64,000 nucleotides of DNA from Gossypium raimondii (GCF_025698545.1 NC_068575.1:50353980-50417979), one strand, 5' to 3'; counted from the stretch's first letter, positions 26,716-39,632 are shown. Notes: generated by a model not told the origin, from the sequence alone. A program made the numbers and translations.

Positions 26716-29700
26716 TGTTGGATCTGGTACCCTGAGTATAGTATATCTGTTTGTAAACTTGTAATTTTTTTGAATAGATTGGTTAATAAAACAAAATCAT
26801 TGATATATTTTGTATAATTGTCCTCATATGGGTTTTGCACGAGAATTAAAATGGAAGTAAATGTTTCTCATTGGTTGTCTAATGTTTAATTGATAATAAG
26901 CGGTACTACGAGGTCGGATCGTAATACGAAAAGACAACTTATATTAGCTGATACAAAATGAGGCGAATGAATGGGGAAGCGGATCATAAAGTTTGTCAAA
27001 GTCACAGATTTGACTTAAGGCTCTAGACATTAAAAAAGAAACTTGGATTCTAACACAACCTAAAATGCAAACAAATCCAAGTTAGATAAAAATAAAGAAA
27101 AAACAATTAAAAATAAATAACTAAGATGAATAAAATAGTATAATGAAATCTAAAATTAGAATTAATAAAGAAGAAAAATAAAGAAGATAGATGGAAATAT
27201 AGAACGTGGTATGTAGAAGTCCTAAGAAGTATTGGAAACATGAAGAATCCACAAATCCCTTCAAGCGGCTCTAATTTCCCCTCCAAGAAAGAAAACTTGA
27301 CAAGAAAAAATTTGAAGATGATCCCCACAATCTGAAAAGATTATTAAAACTCTTCTAAAAGAAAAACTCAAAGATAATTTATTAACTTAAAAAGAAAAGT
27401 TGAATAATAATGAATTGTATGATTTGTGTACAATGTAAACACCTATATATAGGCTAGCTAAATAAATCTAAATAAAACTCTTAAGTATACTAGAATTCTA
27501 ATTTAATCTAAATAAGAAGTAGTTTTAAACTAAACTTTCTTGTTAACATAAAACTCCTAAATAACTTAAAATACTTAATAATTATCAAAAATTTGAAATA
27601 AAATAATCATAAAATAATGCGAGCTGATAAAGACAATATTGAGCTCATATATAATAAAAATTAAGCTTAAAACACGAACCTAATATGAAACGTCTAGGCT
27701 TGTGGGATCGGTTGGGGTCCTTAAAGTGAAATGCCTAAACTTGTTAACATTTTCCACATGCGCTTGTCATAATAGATTGAAAGTTTAGACCCACGCACAA
27801 AATTAGTCCCTTCTAATTCATCATTACTCCAAAATCCATCATCTTGAAGCTTCAACTTTTCTTTTCGAATTTTTTTTGTGATAAAATCTTGAACGAGTAA
27901 GTTGAGTTTTGTCTTTAGCTGCTTAGATTTGGATATCGTAATTGGGCCTTGAGGGAAACTAAGCCCATCTCTATTATGGTATTTGAATTGGATTGAGTTG
28001 CTCGTACCATTAGTAGACAAACCTAAATTAGTCTAATTGAAAATAAGCAAACCGATTGAAAGACTAATATAGTGTCTATCAGGTCCAATTAGAGAGATGT
28101 TTTTTCTTGGGCATCGAAGTGGATACTCCCGGAATATAGAGACATAGATGTGATTGAATGGACTGATAGTATATCGGACTGAACCTAATAAGAATAGATC
28201 CTGAATCTGTTTATGAGTTTATTCACTTGTGGTATTCATAGTGTGACCTACCTAAATCTTGAGCGGATGACGGACTATGTATGCGTGACTCGTACACTTT
28301 GATGTAAGTAAAAGCCTAAGCTCGAATAAATAAGGAACGGAAAGCTGGTGTGTTGGGTGTACGACTTCTGCAGTATGTAGAGTTATTCACAAGAGTGAAA
28401 TTCATAGCCCGAGACATGGGTAAATGATATCCTCTCGTTGGCATTACATGGTTGATGAAAAGTAAATATGGCCACAGATCGTGTTTCTTTGTGATGAATG
28501 ACTTGATTACTATTTGATAGTAATTGACTTTTCATGAAGGAAGAAGTAATAGTTACCATGAGATAAAATAGAATCATATTCAAAGAACGTATACTATCCC
28601 AAAGAGATTAAGGATATCTTATGAGGGTAACACACTTATGAAAAGGTCATTGGACGATCATTGATCAAGTTGCTTTCGTAATGGTATGCTGTTAGAGAAT
28701 GCTCAATCACGATACTATAGTGGAATGTCTTCGTAACTAAATAAGTTTATAATTAATAGGTGAAAAGATAAAACTTAATTATAAATCATTTGAGCATTGA
28801 TCCCTCTGCTAGCTCGTTAAAACCATAAATGAATTTTATGTTGAATCAAATGAACAAGAATAGATAGAAATGATGAAGCTAGAGAAATGGGATACATTCG
28901 AAATTGAATGAGGTTTTCTCAATAAGTAAGAAAATGACCTGAGAATTAATTTTTGGTTTTTGAATTATTATTTAATTGATTAATTAAATAATTGAAGTTC
29001 AAAATATATTTAAATTATTTGGTCATTGTGAAATCCGTTGAATGTAGAAAAATTAAATATATTTTCTCATAGATTCTTTTACGGTAAAGTTGTCATGATT
29101 TTAATAGAATTAGAATTTGGTTGAGAAAACTATTTAATTGAGAAATTAAATTATTTAAATTAATTGAATAAATGATATTTAATTTGGGAAATAGAAAAAC
29201 CATAAACTGGGTTAGAATAAATTATAAAGTGTTGGGTTAAAGTCCACAAAACACATATAATTGGACTCAATATAGGAGAGACCCAACTCCCTTTATATAA
29301 AATGCATGGGATGACAAACCCTAGTATTCCTAACTAGGGTTGTCGCTCCTCTCCCTAAATAATAGGGAGTTGGAGATTTTTCTATTAAAATAATATTATT
29401 TGTATTCTATCACTTCAACCAAGATTCTACCAACTCTCTTTATAAATAGATGATATTGGTAGGCTTCAAATCACACCAACAGAAAGAGAAAAACATTAGT
29501 TTCTTTGAATTTTTTTATATTGTTATTTTGGCAGAAAGTCAGAAAATAGTGGAAATTTCGTTTAAGAATAAATTCTATTTTCTAGGAATTACAATTCTAC
29601 CGTTTCTACTTAGAGAGATTTACTTTCCCACTGAAAGTAAAAAAAATAATTCTGGTTCTGTGTTTGATTCGATTTGATCAAGCCCACACTCGAAGCAGTT

Positions 29701-29891
29701 TATGGTATAAGAATAGTGGAGAAGATCATTTGGTTGAAAGCTAGAACGACAAAGATTCACCTACCCGAAAATAAATGTACGAATTTGGTTTAGGGTTTAT
29801 TGCTATAAATATTACAAATCGAGTCTATTTTCAAATTTTTAATTTTCTATTGTGAAAGAAAACCGTTTTCAAACCAGATTTTTCCAACATG
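26716..29891 (+). mobile_element. Solo LTR, copy A of a 2.1-kb LTR family (carries an internal insertion)
   Basis: Starts TGTTGGATCTGG and ends TTTTTCCAACA, with TGTTGGA/TCCAACA mirror ends. The flanks are TGGTT (26711-26715) and TGATT (29892-29896), a 4/5 matching target-site duplication. After removing the inserted 26949-28009 element plus one duplication, the length is about 2.1 kb, matching copy B (34594-37353, inverted). There is no coding sequence of its own. TATA-like TTTATAAATAG occurs near 29440. No internal retrotransposon region is attached, so it reads as a solo LTR. Confidence 0.8.
26949..28009 (-). mobile_element. LTR-like insertion inside solo LTR copy A, with polyprotein-like end
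   Basis: A 1061-bp insertion, absent from LTR copy B, with TG...CA ends (plus reading TGATACAAAATG...CTCGTACCA). It is flanked by TTAGC (26944-26948) and TTAGT (28010-28014). On the minus strand it opens with about 99 residues (28020-27721) including GLSFPQGPITISKSKQLKTK and LNLLVQDFITKK, resembling the C-terminus of Ty3/gypsy polyproteins (GPITRSRA-type motif). The rest is AT-rich LTR-like sequence. Either the LTR contains the polyprotein end or this is a truncated 3' end. Confidence 0.6.
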
Positions 29892-29896
29892 ATTGA

Positions 29897-31738
29897 GGTA
29901 TATCAAAGTAGTAAAGATAAGCAATTAGGGCCAAACCACTATAAATCAAAGTATCCAAGCTATTCTCCCTTGTTCTTTTATTTTTAGAATAGTTTGTAAG
30001 AGATTTTTAAAATCCCAATTCATCCCCTCTTGGTATTTATGAACCTAACGATTGTCGATCTAAATACAAATCTGGGGTCTCCCTAATGAATACTTGATTC
30101 TTTTTATTGTAACTAGATTGGAACGAATTGCATGTAATGTATTACATATTGGTTAGAATGGAAATACCCTGGGAACGTTACATTTTTTAGGGTTCGAGGT
30201 GATATTAATCCCTAGAAACCATTTATAGTTAGGTACACGATTCAACGTGATGACAGTGCGAAGAAGTAGGCGAACTTCCATTACGAGAGGATTTGTAAAA
30301 TGTGTATTATATGTGGACATCAGTAGTCACTCAAGAAATAGTTGTCATGATGTTAACCAAGAAACTAAAGACATGCTAAATGATATTAATCAAGTAGTGC
30401 TTGGGGATATGAAATTGAGTTTGATGTCAACCAAATACATCTTAGAGGTACAATCAGTGCCACTAGGAGTAAAGGCTTAATAAGATCCACTTATATGAAG
30501 TTGAGACCTAAGGTTATAGTTCGTACAAGTAGCTATCTTTTTCGAATGAGCTGTTTTAAATTTGAAGCAGATAATCAAGGTATTGATATCCAATGAAGTG
30601 TTAACAACAATGGCTCAGTAGAGTCTAATCCATCTTTGAGACGTTAATAAAAATGTGAGCAATGATAGAACACATTCAGAATAAAAGGAAGTAATTCTGT
30701 TGAATAACGACCCTTAAAATGATGAAGGTGGACAAAGAGAGATCAAAACAAATAATCGAAGAATTCATAAGATGTGGTTGGAAAGCCCTATAAGGGGAGA
30801 TAAAGATAACCCACTTACCTTGATCGTGAACATTAATTTCCATTAAGTTTTGTAGAATCTTTTAAATAAGCTTTTAGACCCTATACATCAAATTAAAGTT
30901 GTTCAATCGAAGGATTCATAAGATGTTAATGACTTGCTACCCCCACCTAGTTCCCAAGCAAGGAGACAAGCCTATAAACACTAGGTAGAGAGACAACATA
31001 AGCAGGTTGGTAGGTTGCTTTTACAATTGTTGAATGTTTGGATCACCAGAACCTAGTGTTTAGAATCTAATGCATTCAGGGAAGCCATGGCCGAACCAAC
31101 CAATAATGTACCCATATTCATTAGGTTATTAGACACAGATATGTGCTTTACAAATAGAGGACCAACTTTAGAGGATGATTCTAATAGGGCAGGATCTAGC
31201 AAGATGGGTTTTAGGATGGGGCTAGAAAAGGACATGAGGGTAGCGAAGTTAAACCCTAATGTTGTGAACTTTGATGTTGATGATCATTAGGAAAATTTTG
31301 GTTTTGTTTTGTTTCTGGAAAATAATGTAGTGTATAACCCACCTAACCTAGTTAATGTTGACATTATAATCACCACAAACCAGGATGACATCCAAGTGCA
31401 TGACAGATTGAACGAAATCCCTTTCTTTGAATCGAAAGATATAACGAACTCTAGTAGCAATCTACAAGGGCCAATGCTTGATGATCTCGTTAGTAATGGC
31501 CTTTGGGAGGAGGGAATTTTAGATGACTCATACACACAATGTGGGATAAAAAGGTGTTATATCTTGGATTCTAAATCGTTTTATATTGAAGTGTTTACTA
31601 GTAGGTAGGAAATACAATGTGTGACTAGTTTTGTGTCGATAGAGGTGGACCAAGTTGGTAAGATGAGAACTAAAGCTCAAGGAAAGGAGACTTCACAACT
31701 GATTTGAATAGTAGATTTCCGTGAAAGAGAATCTAATG
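29897..31738 (+). mobile_element. LINE ORF1 middle/C-terminal region, decayed
   Basis: The broken plus-strand frame near 30190-30345 reads VRGDINP, KPFIVRYTIQRDDSAKK and ERICKMCIICGH. Taken with the shifted frame (SSHSRNSC), it forms a CX2CX4HX4C zinc knuckle at about 30301-30345 split by a frameshift. This is the expected order after the DUF4283-like region at 26304-26594, so the two pieces belong to one element interrupted by solo LTR copy A. Later frames (31087-31290 and 31309-31608) probably belong to the variable ORF1 tail. Confidence 0.6.
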
Positions 31739-31743
31739 ATACA

Positions 31744-33909
31744 TGTAACGACCCAGTTTTCGATGGTGACGAAAAAGGCAATTTTGGGACCCCATTTTCG
31801 TAAATCGAGTTCGCCAATATTTAATAAAGACATTTCTAGATTTAGTGTATTAATGGATTGAAATTTGGATAGTCAATTTAGTCAAAATTATGGTTAATTA
31901 GGGTCTAGGGACTGAATTGTAACGTCCAATCGCTATAGATTTTTAATTAGTAAATGACTTAGAGACTTAAATTACATTTAACCAAAGGTTTAAAACAACA
32001 ATTATATCATGTTAGATTATAAGTTAATGGATGGTGTGATTAATTAGACACTAACTTAAGTTACCTAAGGTTAATTTAGTTAAAACATAATTAATTAAGC
32101 TAAATTACAAATTAATCAAAGTATATAAGCTAATTTTTAGTGAAAAGAAAGAGATTGTCATCTCTTTCAATCAATTTTAGGCAAGAAAGAAAGAGATTGT
32201 CATCTCCTTCAATCAATTTTAGGCAAGAAGAAAACACTTGATGCCATAGCAAGAATTTCAAGCTTTTTGGCTTTAATTTCAAGCAAGCCCCTAACCATTT
32301 TTCTTTGATTTTTATGGAAATTGAATCATGAAAGCTTGATCTAGCTAACCCATGTACTAATTTGCAAAACTGTTATAGTTTTAAAAAGTAGCAATGGTTG
32401 AGAATTGAATGATTTTGGTGTTAAATTGTTAGAAATTAAGCTTAGTATATAAAAAGGACTAGATTGTAAATATTAATTGTTAGTTTCGTACAATAGGGAC
32501 CAAATTGAATAAAAATATAAAATTATTATGAATTATTGTTAGGAATACAAAATAGAGGGCCCGTAATGAGTTTTGGTGAAATCATATTTTAATCTGAGGC
32601 TTTAAATTGAAAGTTATGATCGGAGTATTCGTCCGAGTTGGAGTTAGATTAATAAGGGTTGTATAATGTAATTTGGTGAATGATACTAATAAAGAATAAA
32701 TGATGCTATTTGAATGATTCGTACTTAATGACGAAAATAATGTTGAAACCACACAACTGATCAAACAAATCAAATTAAATCGAGCCTTGAGGGACGAAAT
32801 GGATTCAAATGAGTCGATAAACTTCAGAAATAAATGAATTATGTGATATTATAAGTGGTTACCAAATATAGGACTTATAAATGAATGTTTGATATTGGTA
32901 TGTTTGAAATGTTGTTATTATAAGTATAATGATATGTCTATATGGATTGAATTGAATTAGGATGAAATGGTGTTAGTTTTGTACACTTAATATGTTTATA
33001 TTGAAGATGCAAGCTTGGTAACTCCAAGTTATAAGAATATGTTTGGTATTTGCATGTAGTTATACATGTTTATTTATTAATTGATTTGCTAATGCTTATA
33101 TTATATACTTGACTTATAATTGTACCACTGAGTCCTATTGCTCAGTGTAAGGTTTATTTTCTCTGTACGTAGATTCAGGTGATTTTCGAATCCCCGAGAC
33201 TTGAAGTCAGCATTTAGAGAATCGTATACGACTCAAAAAAGTTTGTATATAGCAAATCAATTTGGTCTTTTGGGCATGTACCTAGGAAACTTGTGTTAAA
33301 TGTTCCGAATGTTAAGTTATACGTATGGTATAGGTCTTGTTAGAGTTTTGGTCTTGTGTTGAAATAAGTTTTAATTGATGTGGAATATGTGGAATAGTTG
33401 TATGAGATATATATATATATATATGAAATTTTAGGTCACTTTTTACTTGTAAACAAGTTGATTTTGAAAGAAAGAGTGAGTCACATCGCAATGACGAACC
33501 TTTGACGTCGTGATGAGAAACAGAGCAAAGATTTTAGGTGGAAACTTCGTTGCTCAAAGTCACAATGAGCACCAAGAAGAGAGCCACGTTGCAATGACAG
33601 ACTCTAGACGTCGAAACGAGACAAGACAGTGAGTTGCGTCACGACGAGGAACCCCCGACGTCGCAACGTCAACCCAAAAATTTTGAATTTTTACATTTTG
33701 GTCCTATTTCAATTTCAGGTTAGCAAAAGAGCTTCCGTGAGCTCGTATAAGTTGCGGATATGATTATGAATTATTTTATACACTTGCATGAATACATTTG
33801 ATTGTTTAAATTATTGTTAATAAATGTAATTTGACCATAGTGCTTTGGCAACGAATGTGGCACCGTGTAACTCGAACCTGATGATCGGGTCGAGTAACGA
33901 GGTGTTACA
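31744..33909 (+). mobile_element. Solo LTR of TGTAACG...GTTACA type (probably Ty3/gypsy)
   Basis: Begins TGTAACGACCC and ends CGAGGTGTTACA, with mirror ends TGTAAC/GTTACA. Flanks are ATACA (31739-31743) and GTACA (33910-33914), 4/5 matching. Length is 2166 bp without internal coding region. It contains a (TA)n tract near 33407-33424 and CG-containing motifs (GACGTCG-, GTCGCAACG-like) near 33480-33680. It interrupts the LINE ORF1 tail, which resumes at about 33915. Confidence 0.75.
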
Positions 33910-33914
33910 GTACA

Positions 33915-34324
33915 GGTTTTAATGTTGTTGCTAACAAGGGAATCAATGAAGCAAAATTGAGGATGAAATTAAAAACAAAGAAAACAAAAGGAAAAGAGAA
34001 AAAAAGATTAAGCTAAATTGATATTGGTAATAGAATCTCTAGTGAAAAAGACAAAAAATTCAAATTATTGAAAATGGTGAAAATTTACAAGTTTAAAATC
34101 TTGTTGCTATTGACGAGAATTTGTAGGTTTTGTCTGAAGTTACTGCTAATGAAGTTGTTCAAACTAGTGTTAACCACTCTTTGAAGAGTAATTTTATTAA
34201 GGCTAATGTTATGTCTAAAAACTCTCGTAACGTTGTTGGTTGTGATATAGAAAGTGTTAGGAGTCAAGATAATGGGAGTAGGGTATCCCTCGATAGCCTC
34301 CCAACCATTAATGGTGATGACATT
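33915..34324 (+). mobile_element. LINE ORF1 tail, decayed
   Basis: Continues the LINE in the same orientation. The open frame 34130-34366 (SEVTANEVVQTSVNHSLKSN; SLDSLPTINGDD) is the likely end of ORF1. It is cut by the copia element starting at 34330; LINE ORF2 sequence appears on the far side of that insertion, from about 39869. Confidence 0.5.
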
Positions 34325-34593
34325 GGAATTGGTAGTGATCGACAAGTTTATTCAACGAGAAAATAAAATTAAAAGTAGAGAAGATCAAACACACAAATAT
34401 TTACGTGAAAAAATTCCTCCAAAAAAAAGGACAAAAAACCACAGGCAGAGAAGATTTCACTAAATAAGCAAAAACCAAAATAGTATAAAGATGAAGATAA
34501 TATCAACAAAAAACCCTAAATCCCAAAAGAACAAAGCACTCTATCTAAAACCCAAAATTTCCCAAAACACACAAAACTCTCTCAATATCAAAG

Positions 34594-37353
34594 TGTTGGG
34601 AAAAAAACTCTGTTTCAAAATGGTTTTCTTGTACAGTGAAAAATTAAAATTTTGAAAATCGACCTGATTTGTGATATTTATAGCAATAAACCTTAACTGA
34701 ATTTGTATTTGTGTTTATAGATAAGCGGATCATTGATGTTTTTCGGCTTTCAACCAAACGATATTCGTCGTTATTCTCGTACTATGAACTGCTTCGAGTG
34801 TAGGCTCGAACCGATTTAATCAAAATACAGAACTGGAAAAAGTTTTCCTTTTAGGGTGAAAACATAAATTCTCTCTTCTTTAATAGAAACTGATAAAATT
34901 GTTATTCTAAAAAATATGTTTATAAGTTGAGAATAAATTTTCACTATTTTCTGGCAGACAATCTCTCAAAAGTTGTGTTAGTAGCTCTACTGGTGCTATC
35001 TATTTATAGGAAGAGAATGTAGAACCCTTGTAGAGTTGTAGAAGTTTATTTTAAATAGAAAAAAAACATCCTACTTAGAGTACGAGAGGGGTGATTGACT
35101 CACCCTTGTATTTCTACTAGGGTTGCCACCCATTTCATGTTATATGAGGGGTTTTGGGCATCTCTCACATCGGGTCCAATTACGAGTAATTCCTAGGCCT
35201 TTTTGACTCAGTACTCTGTAATATGATCCAATCCAATTCAGTTTTTCTATTCCCCAAAATAAACTTCACTATTTACATATTAAATAATTTTATCATCCCA
35301 AGTTTACCCCAGTAAATTTTTTGATAATTTTACCTTGATAAAATTTTGACGATTTTACCCCTAGTAAACTTTTGAGAAAATTCGTTCAATATGTGACAAC
35401 TCAACATGTTCACTATGACAGAATGATTTATTTTCATTTTCGGGCTTCAAAATAGTTTAAAAACATATACTCATTCTTCCATCATTTTTAAGAAATCCTA
35501 TATAGGATTGCAAATTTCCATTACATTTATTTCCAAATGATTCTATTTTTCCATTTTGGAGAAAATCAAAAATAATTCATGAATGTTTTTCATTTCTCTT
35601 TTTCTATTCATTCCATTCAATTTTATTCAAACACACAATTCGTTTATGGTTTCAACGAGCTAGCGGAGGGACCGACTGGACATATGAAGTTGAGGCTCAA
35701 ATGATTTATAATTAAGTTTCATTTTTTCAGCTATTAATTATAAACTCATTTAGTCAAGAATTCACTCCACTATAGTATCGTGACTGAACTCTTCTCAACG
35801 CCATACCATTATGAAAGCAACTGCTTAGTGCTCACCCAATGATCTTGTCATTAGTGTGTTACTCTCATAAGATATCATTGGGATAATATTCGTTCTCCCA
35901 ATATGTTCCTATTTTATCTCATGGTAACCATTACATCTTCCTTCATGAAAAGTCAACCACTATCAAATAATGAAGTCATCCATCACAAAGATGGATGACC
36001 TCTAGCCACGTTTACTTTTCATCAACCATGTAATGCCAATGAGCGGATATCATTTACCCATGTTTTGGGCTATGAATTCTAATGTTGTGAATGACGCTAC
36101 ATACTACAGAATTCGTACGCCCGACTAAACTTGTCTATGGGCCGGGCCACCCAAAAAGTTAGAAGGTTTGGGTAAAAATATAGGCCTAAAAATGGGCTTG
36201 GTCAAAAAAAGGCCCATTTAGAAAAGGAATCGAGCCTCGAGTAAGGCTTTTTTGGCCTGAACCTGGCTCTAATATGCAAAATAAAAAACTGTAGTTTTTT
36301 TAAGTTTTTGTTATTTTGTTGCTCTTTTGTTGTTTTTTTTCACTATTTTGCTACAATTTCACAATTATGTTGCTACTATTTTGTTGTTATTAGTTGGATA
36401 TTATACAACTCTTGGTTTATTATTAATTTCGTTACTATTTTAGAGGCATTTGCTTGTTAAGTTGCACATATCTTAGTTTATTTAATTAATCATATATATA
36501 TTTTTAAAAATTTATTTTTAATTTGTTGGAAAACATTTATTTTAATGTTTTTAGTATTTTTATGTATTATATTTTTTTAAAAAATTATATATAAAAAATT
36601 TATACGAGCCGGGCCAGGCCGAGCTCGAGTTTTAGCATTTTTATTTGGGTCAGATTTGGGCAATTTTTTAGGCCCATTTTTTGGGTCAGGATTGGCCGGG
36701 CCTAGCAAATGGGCTAAAAAAATTATTAGGCCTAGCCTGGGCCATGGACACCTATACACCCAACGCACTAGCTTTCAGTTCCTTATCTATTTGACCTCAG
36801 GCGTTTACTTACATCAAAGTGTATGAGTCACGCTTACATAGTCCGTCATCCACTCAGGATTTAAGTTTGTCACACTATGAACGTCATAAGTGAATAAATC
36901 CATAAATAGATTTGGGATCTATTCTATTTGGGTCATGTCCGATGTATTGCCAGTCCGATCAATCATATCTATGTCTCTATCTTCCCAGAGTCATTCACTC
37001 TGATGCCTAAGACAAAGTATCTCCCTAATTGGACTTGATAAACGACATACTAGTCTTTCAATTGGTTTACTCATTTTCGATTAGACTAAGCACATGTTTA
37101 GATTCGTTTACTAATACAAGTTGCCTTTTCGTATTACGATTCGACTACGTAATACCACTTAGTATTAGTTAAACATTAGACAATCAATGAGCAACATTTG
37201 CTTCCATTTTGCTTTGCGTGCAAAAACCATTTAAGGACACTAATACAAAGTATATTAATTATAATCAATTAGTTTGTTTTATTAACCAATCTATTCGAAA
37301 AATTACAAGTGTACATTGACGGAAATACTACATTGAAGGCATCAGATCTAACA
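34594..37353 (-). mobile_element. Solo LTR, copy B of the 2.1-kb family (carries a MITE)
   Basis: In plus orientation it starts TGTTGGGAAAA and ends AGATCTAACA; the minus reading parallels copy A along its length. It has a perfect 5-bp target-site duplication CAAAG (34589-34593 and 37354-37358). The empty site survives in the other LTR of the host copia element, where CAATCTCAAAGATGATGAAG is uninterrupted near 39290-39309. Removing the MITE leaves about 2.12 kb. Confidence 0.88.
36126..36754 (-). mobile_element. Non-autonomous DNA element (MITE-like), copy B
   Basis: A 629-bp non-coding element, inverted relative to copy A at 24816. The ends are TAAACTTGTCTATGGGCC and GGGCCATGGACACCTA, giving partly matching inverted termini. 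The flanks are TACGCCCGAC (36116-36125) and TACACCCAAC (36755-36764). LTR copy A preserves the empty site (minus reading GTCGTACACCCAACACACC near 28355), so the insertion postdates the divergence of the two LTR copies. Confidence 0.8.
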
Positions 37354-39356
37354 CAAAGATGATGAAGATTACAATTCTAGGTTATGAACGCTTTTATTGG
37401 CTAAATTTGTAGAAAAAATATGACTAAAATAACCTAGATTAATCAGAGTTTAATTAGGAGAAAAAAATCTGGTTGAATTAGGGAACACGTTGCAATGTTG
37501 CTTGCTCCTCGTCGGGATGTGGCAAATCTTCTCATTGGGACGTCATGGTTGTCTCGTCACGATGTCAGCTCGTAAATACAAGGCATACTCCACAAATCTC
37601 TAGATTGACTCATATTTTCTCATGTCTCCTTTTTTTAGCTCATCACAGGCCTATCTAAACCTTTCCAAGATACTTACCAACTCCAAACCGATGTTTGAAC
37701 TTGAAAACTAAAAGACTCTTAATTTCAAATTCACTACCTAACTTGAAAGAATCAAATTTCTTAGACTAACGTCGAGTAGACTCTGACTCCGTAATTGTCG
37801 AGGAAATTGTTGCTACACCAATCACCGTTGAACCTTGAAGAACATATAAATTGTCATACTTTTGATCTCTTATCAGAATGAGAGCTCTATGAAATGCCTT
37901 AATGCTGCTTGACTCAATAATGGTTCTGCACTTTTTGGAGTCCAATATACTCAAGATGTTTTTCTCTAAGTCAGGCACATGCTTGACACCCAACAGTGTC
38001 CTTATAATCCTGTCATGCATCCTAATCTGAACGGTACCAATACCAGTTATCTTACAAAGTGAACCATTCTCCATACGCACAACTCTACCATCAATTAAAC
38101 TGTATGTGGAGAACCAATCCCTGTTGGGACACATATGTAGAAAACACCCCAAATTTAGGATCTACTTGGATGGATATTGAGACCTTTCGATCGTAGACAC
38201 CAAAAATCAATCATCACCCTTGTCTTCGATCGTATTAGCATCAATTACTTCATTTTTGCTACACTCAGCAACCCTCATGTTCTTATTTTTCAGTTTGAAA
38301 CAATCTATACTAATGTGACCTTTCTTCTTGCAGTAGCCACCACATACCTTGTCTTGATTCCTCGATCTCGAACCAGCCATGCTTTTTGCAAAAAAATGCC
38401 TAGGGTTTTCAACCTAAACTGCTATATGAACTAAAATCATTGTCGAGTTTGTCATTACTCAACTAGTTTCCTTTCACTTCCTCGAACGAGAGCTTATCTC
38501 TTCCATAAATTAGGTTTTCCTTAAAAGACTTATATGGAGGGGACAAAGAGCACAACAATAGCATGACTTGATCCTCATCATCAATATAAACCTCAACGTT
38601 CTTTATATCATTCAAAAGAGAAATAAACTCACTGCTGTGAGCCCTAATGGAGTCATCTTCTTTCATACGAAATGTGTACATTCATTGCTTCAACATCAAA
38701 CAATTAGTTAGAGACTTTGCCATATATAAGGATTCTAACTTTCTCCATAAGCTTGTTTCTCTCTTCTCAAAAAGTACCTCTTGCAACACATCATCCGTGA
38801 GGCACAATTGAATTGCAGATAAGGCCTTCTTATCAAGCTTATCCCATTCTGACTGATCTAGATTTTTAGTTTTTTCCCTGTAACGACCTTTTTCAAGTTA
38901 TTCTGAATTAAAATTTTTGTCATCCGAACTTGCCATAAATTAAAATTTGTGTAGTTGTTGAACTTCTCAATATCGAACCTCATTTCCATTTCTGAACGTG
39001 TCAATTTGTGGAAGTTGAACCAGGCTCTAATACCATTTTGTTGAAGATTGACCTATTTATTCAACGAGAAAATAAAAGTAAAAGTAGAGAAGATCAAACA
39101 TACAAATATTTACGTGGAAAAATTCTTCCAAAAAAAAGATAAAAAATCGCGGACAAATGAGACTTCACTAAATGAGCAAAAACCAAAAGAGCACAAAGAT
39201 GGAGATAATATCAACAAACTACCCTAAATCCCAAAAGAACAAAGCACTTTGGCTCAAACCTGAAATTCCCCAAAACTCAAAAAACTCTCTCAATCTCAAA
39301 GATGATGAAGATTATTATTTTAGGTTACAACAAGCCCTTTTATAGGCTAAATTTGT

Positions 39357-39632
39357 AGATCACATAAAATCTAAATAGAAAATGGCTTGAATGAAATCAT
39401 AAGACTATCTATGTTGTACACTTTTCTTTATTTCCTTGGGATAGAAGTTCAATTGGTCAGAGCACCGCCCTGTCAAGGCGGAAGCTGTGGGTTTGAGCCC
39501 CGTCAGTCCCGACGGATAAAATTTTTAAAATACATCAATTGATCCCTCCGTTTTCTGTCAAAGGGGATACAAATGATAGAATTTCATTCCCAACGATATC
39601 TTTATCTTTTTTTATTTATTTTTTCCTAGAAT
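39357..39632 (+). mobile_element. Plastid DNA insertion (NUPT) in the right LTR of the gag-only copia element
   Basis: Sequence absent from the left LTR copy (CTAAATTTGTAG then AATCAGAG) but present in the right one. It contains a chloroplast-type trnD-GUC and flanking spacer (AATACATCAATTGATCCCTC, then TCATTCCCAACG) that I recognise as typical of the plastid region next to trnD. The boundaries are approximate, set by comparison of the two LTRs. Confidence 0.75.
39438..39511 (+). pseudogene. trnD-GUC: tRNA-Asp(GUC) relic of chloroplast origin
   Basis: A 74-nt cloverleaf matching chloroplast trnD, with anticodon GTC in GCCCTGTCAAGGCGG. Three differences are visible from the plastid gene as I remember it. 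The acceptor arm has GGGATAG (an A-A mismatch against the 3' strand). The T arm has GTGGG. The T loop is TTTGAGC instead of TTCGAGC. The lost T-loop cytosine weakens the B box, so it is unlikely to be transcribed as a working nuclear tRNA. Confidence 0.85.

Noticed and set aside
27107-27328. Hydrophobic minus-strand frame in the transposon island
   Set aside because: Low-complexity part of an LTR-like insertion with Phe/Leu runs from AT-rich DNA.
33407-33424. (TA)n tract as a regulatory element
   Set aside because: A short microsatellite inside a solo LTR; no evidence of function.
39438-39511. Functional tRNA-Asp gene
   Set aside because: Sequence is chloroplast-type inside an LTR, with T-loop and acceptor-stem damage. 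Called a plastid-derived relic.
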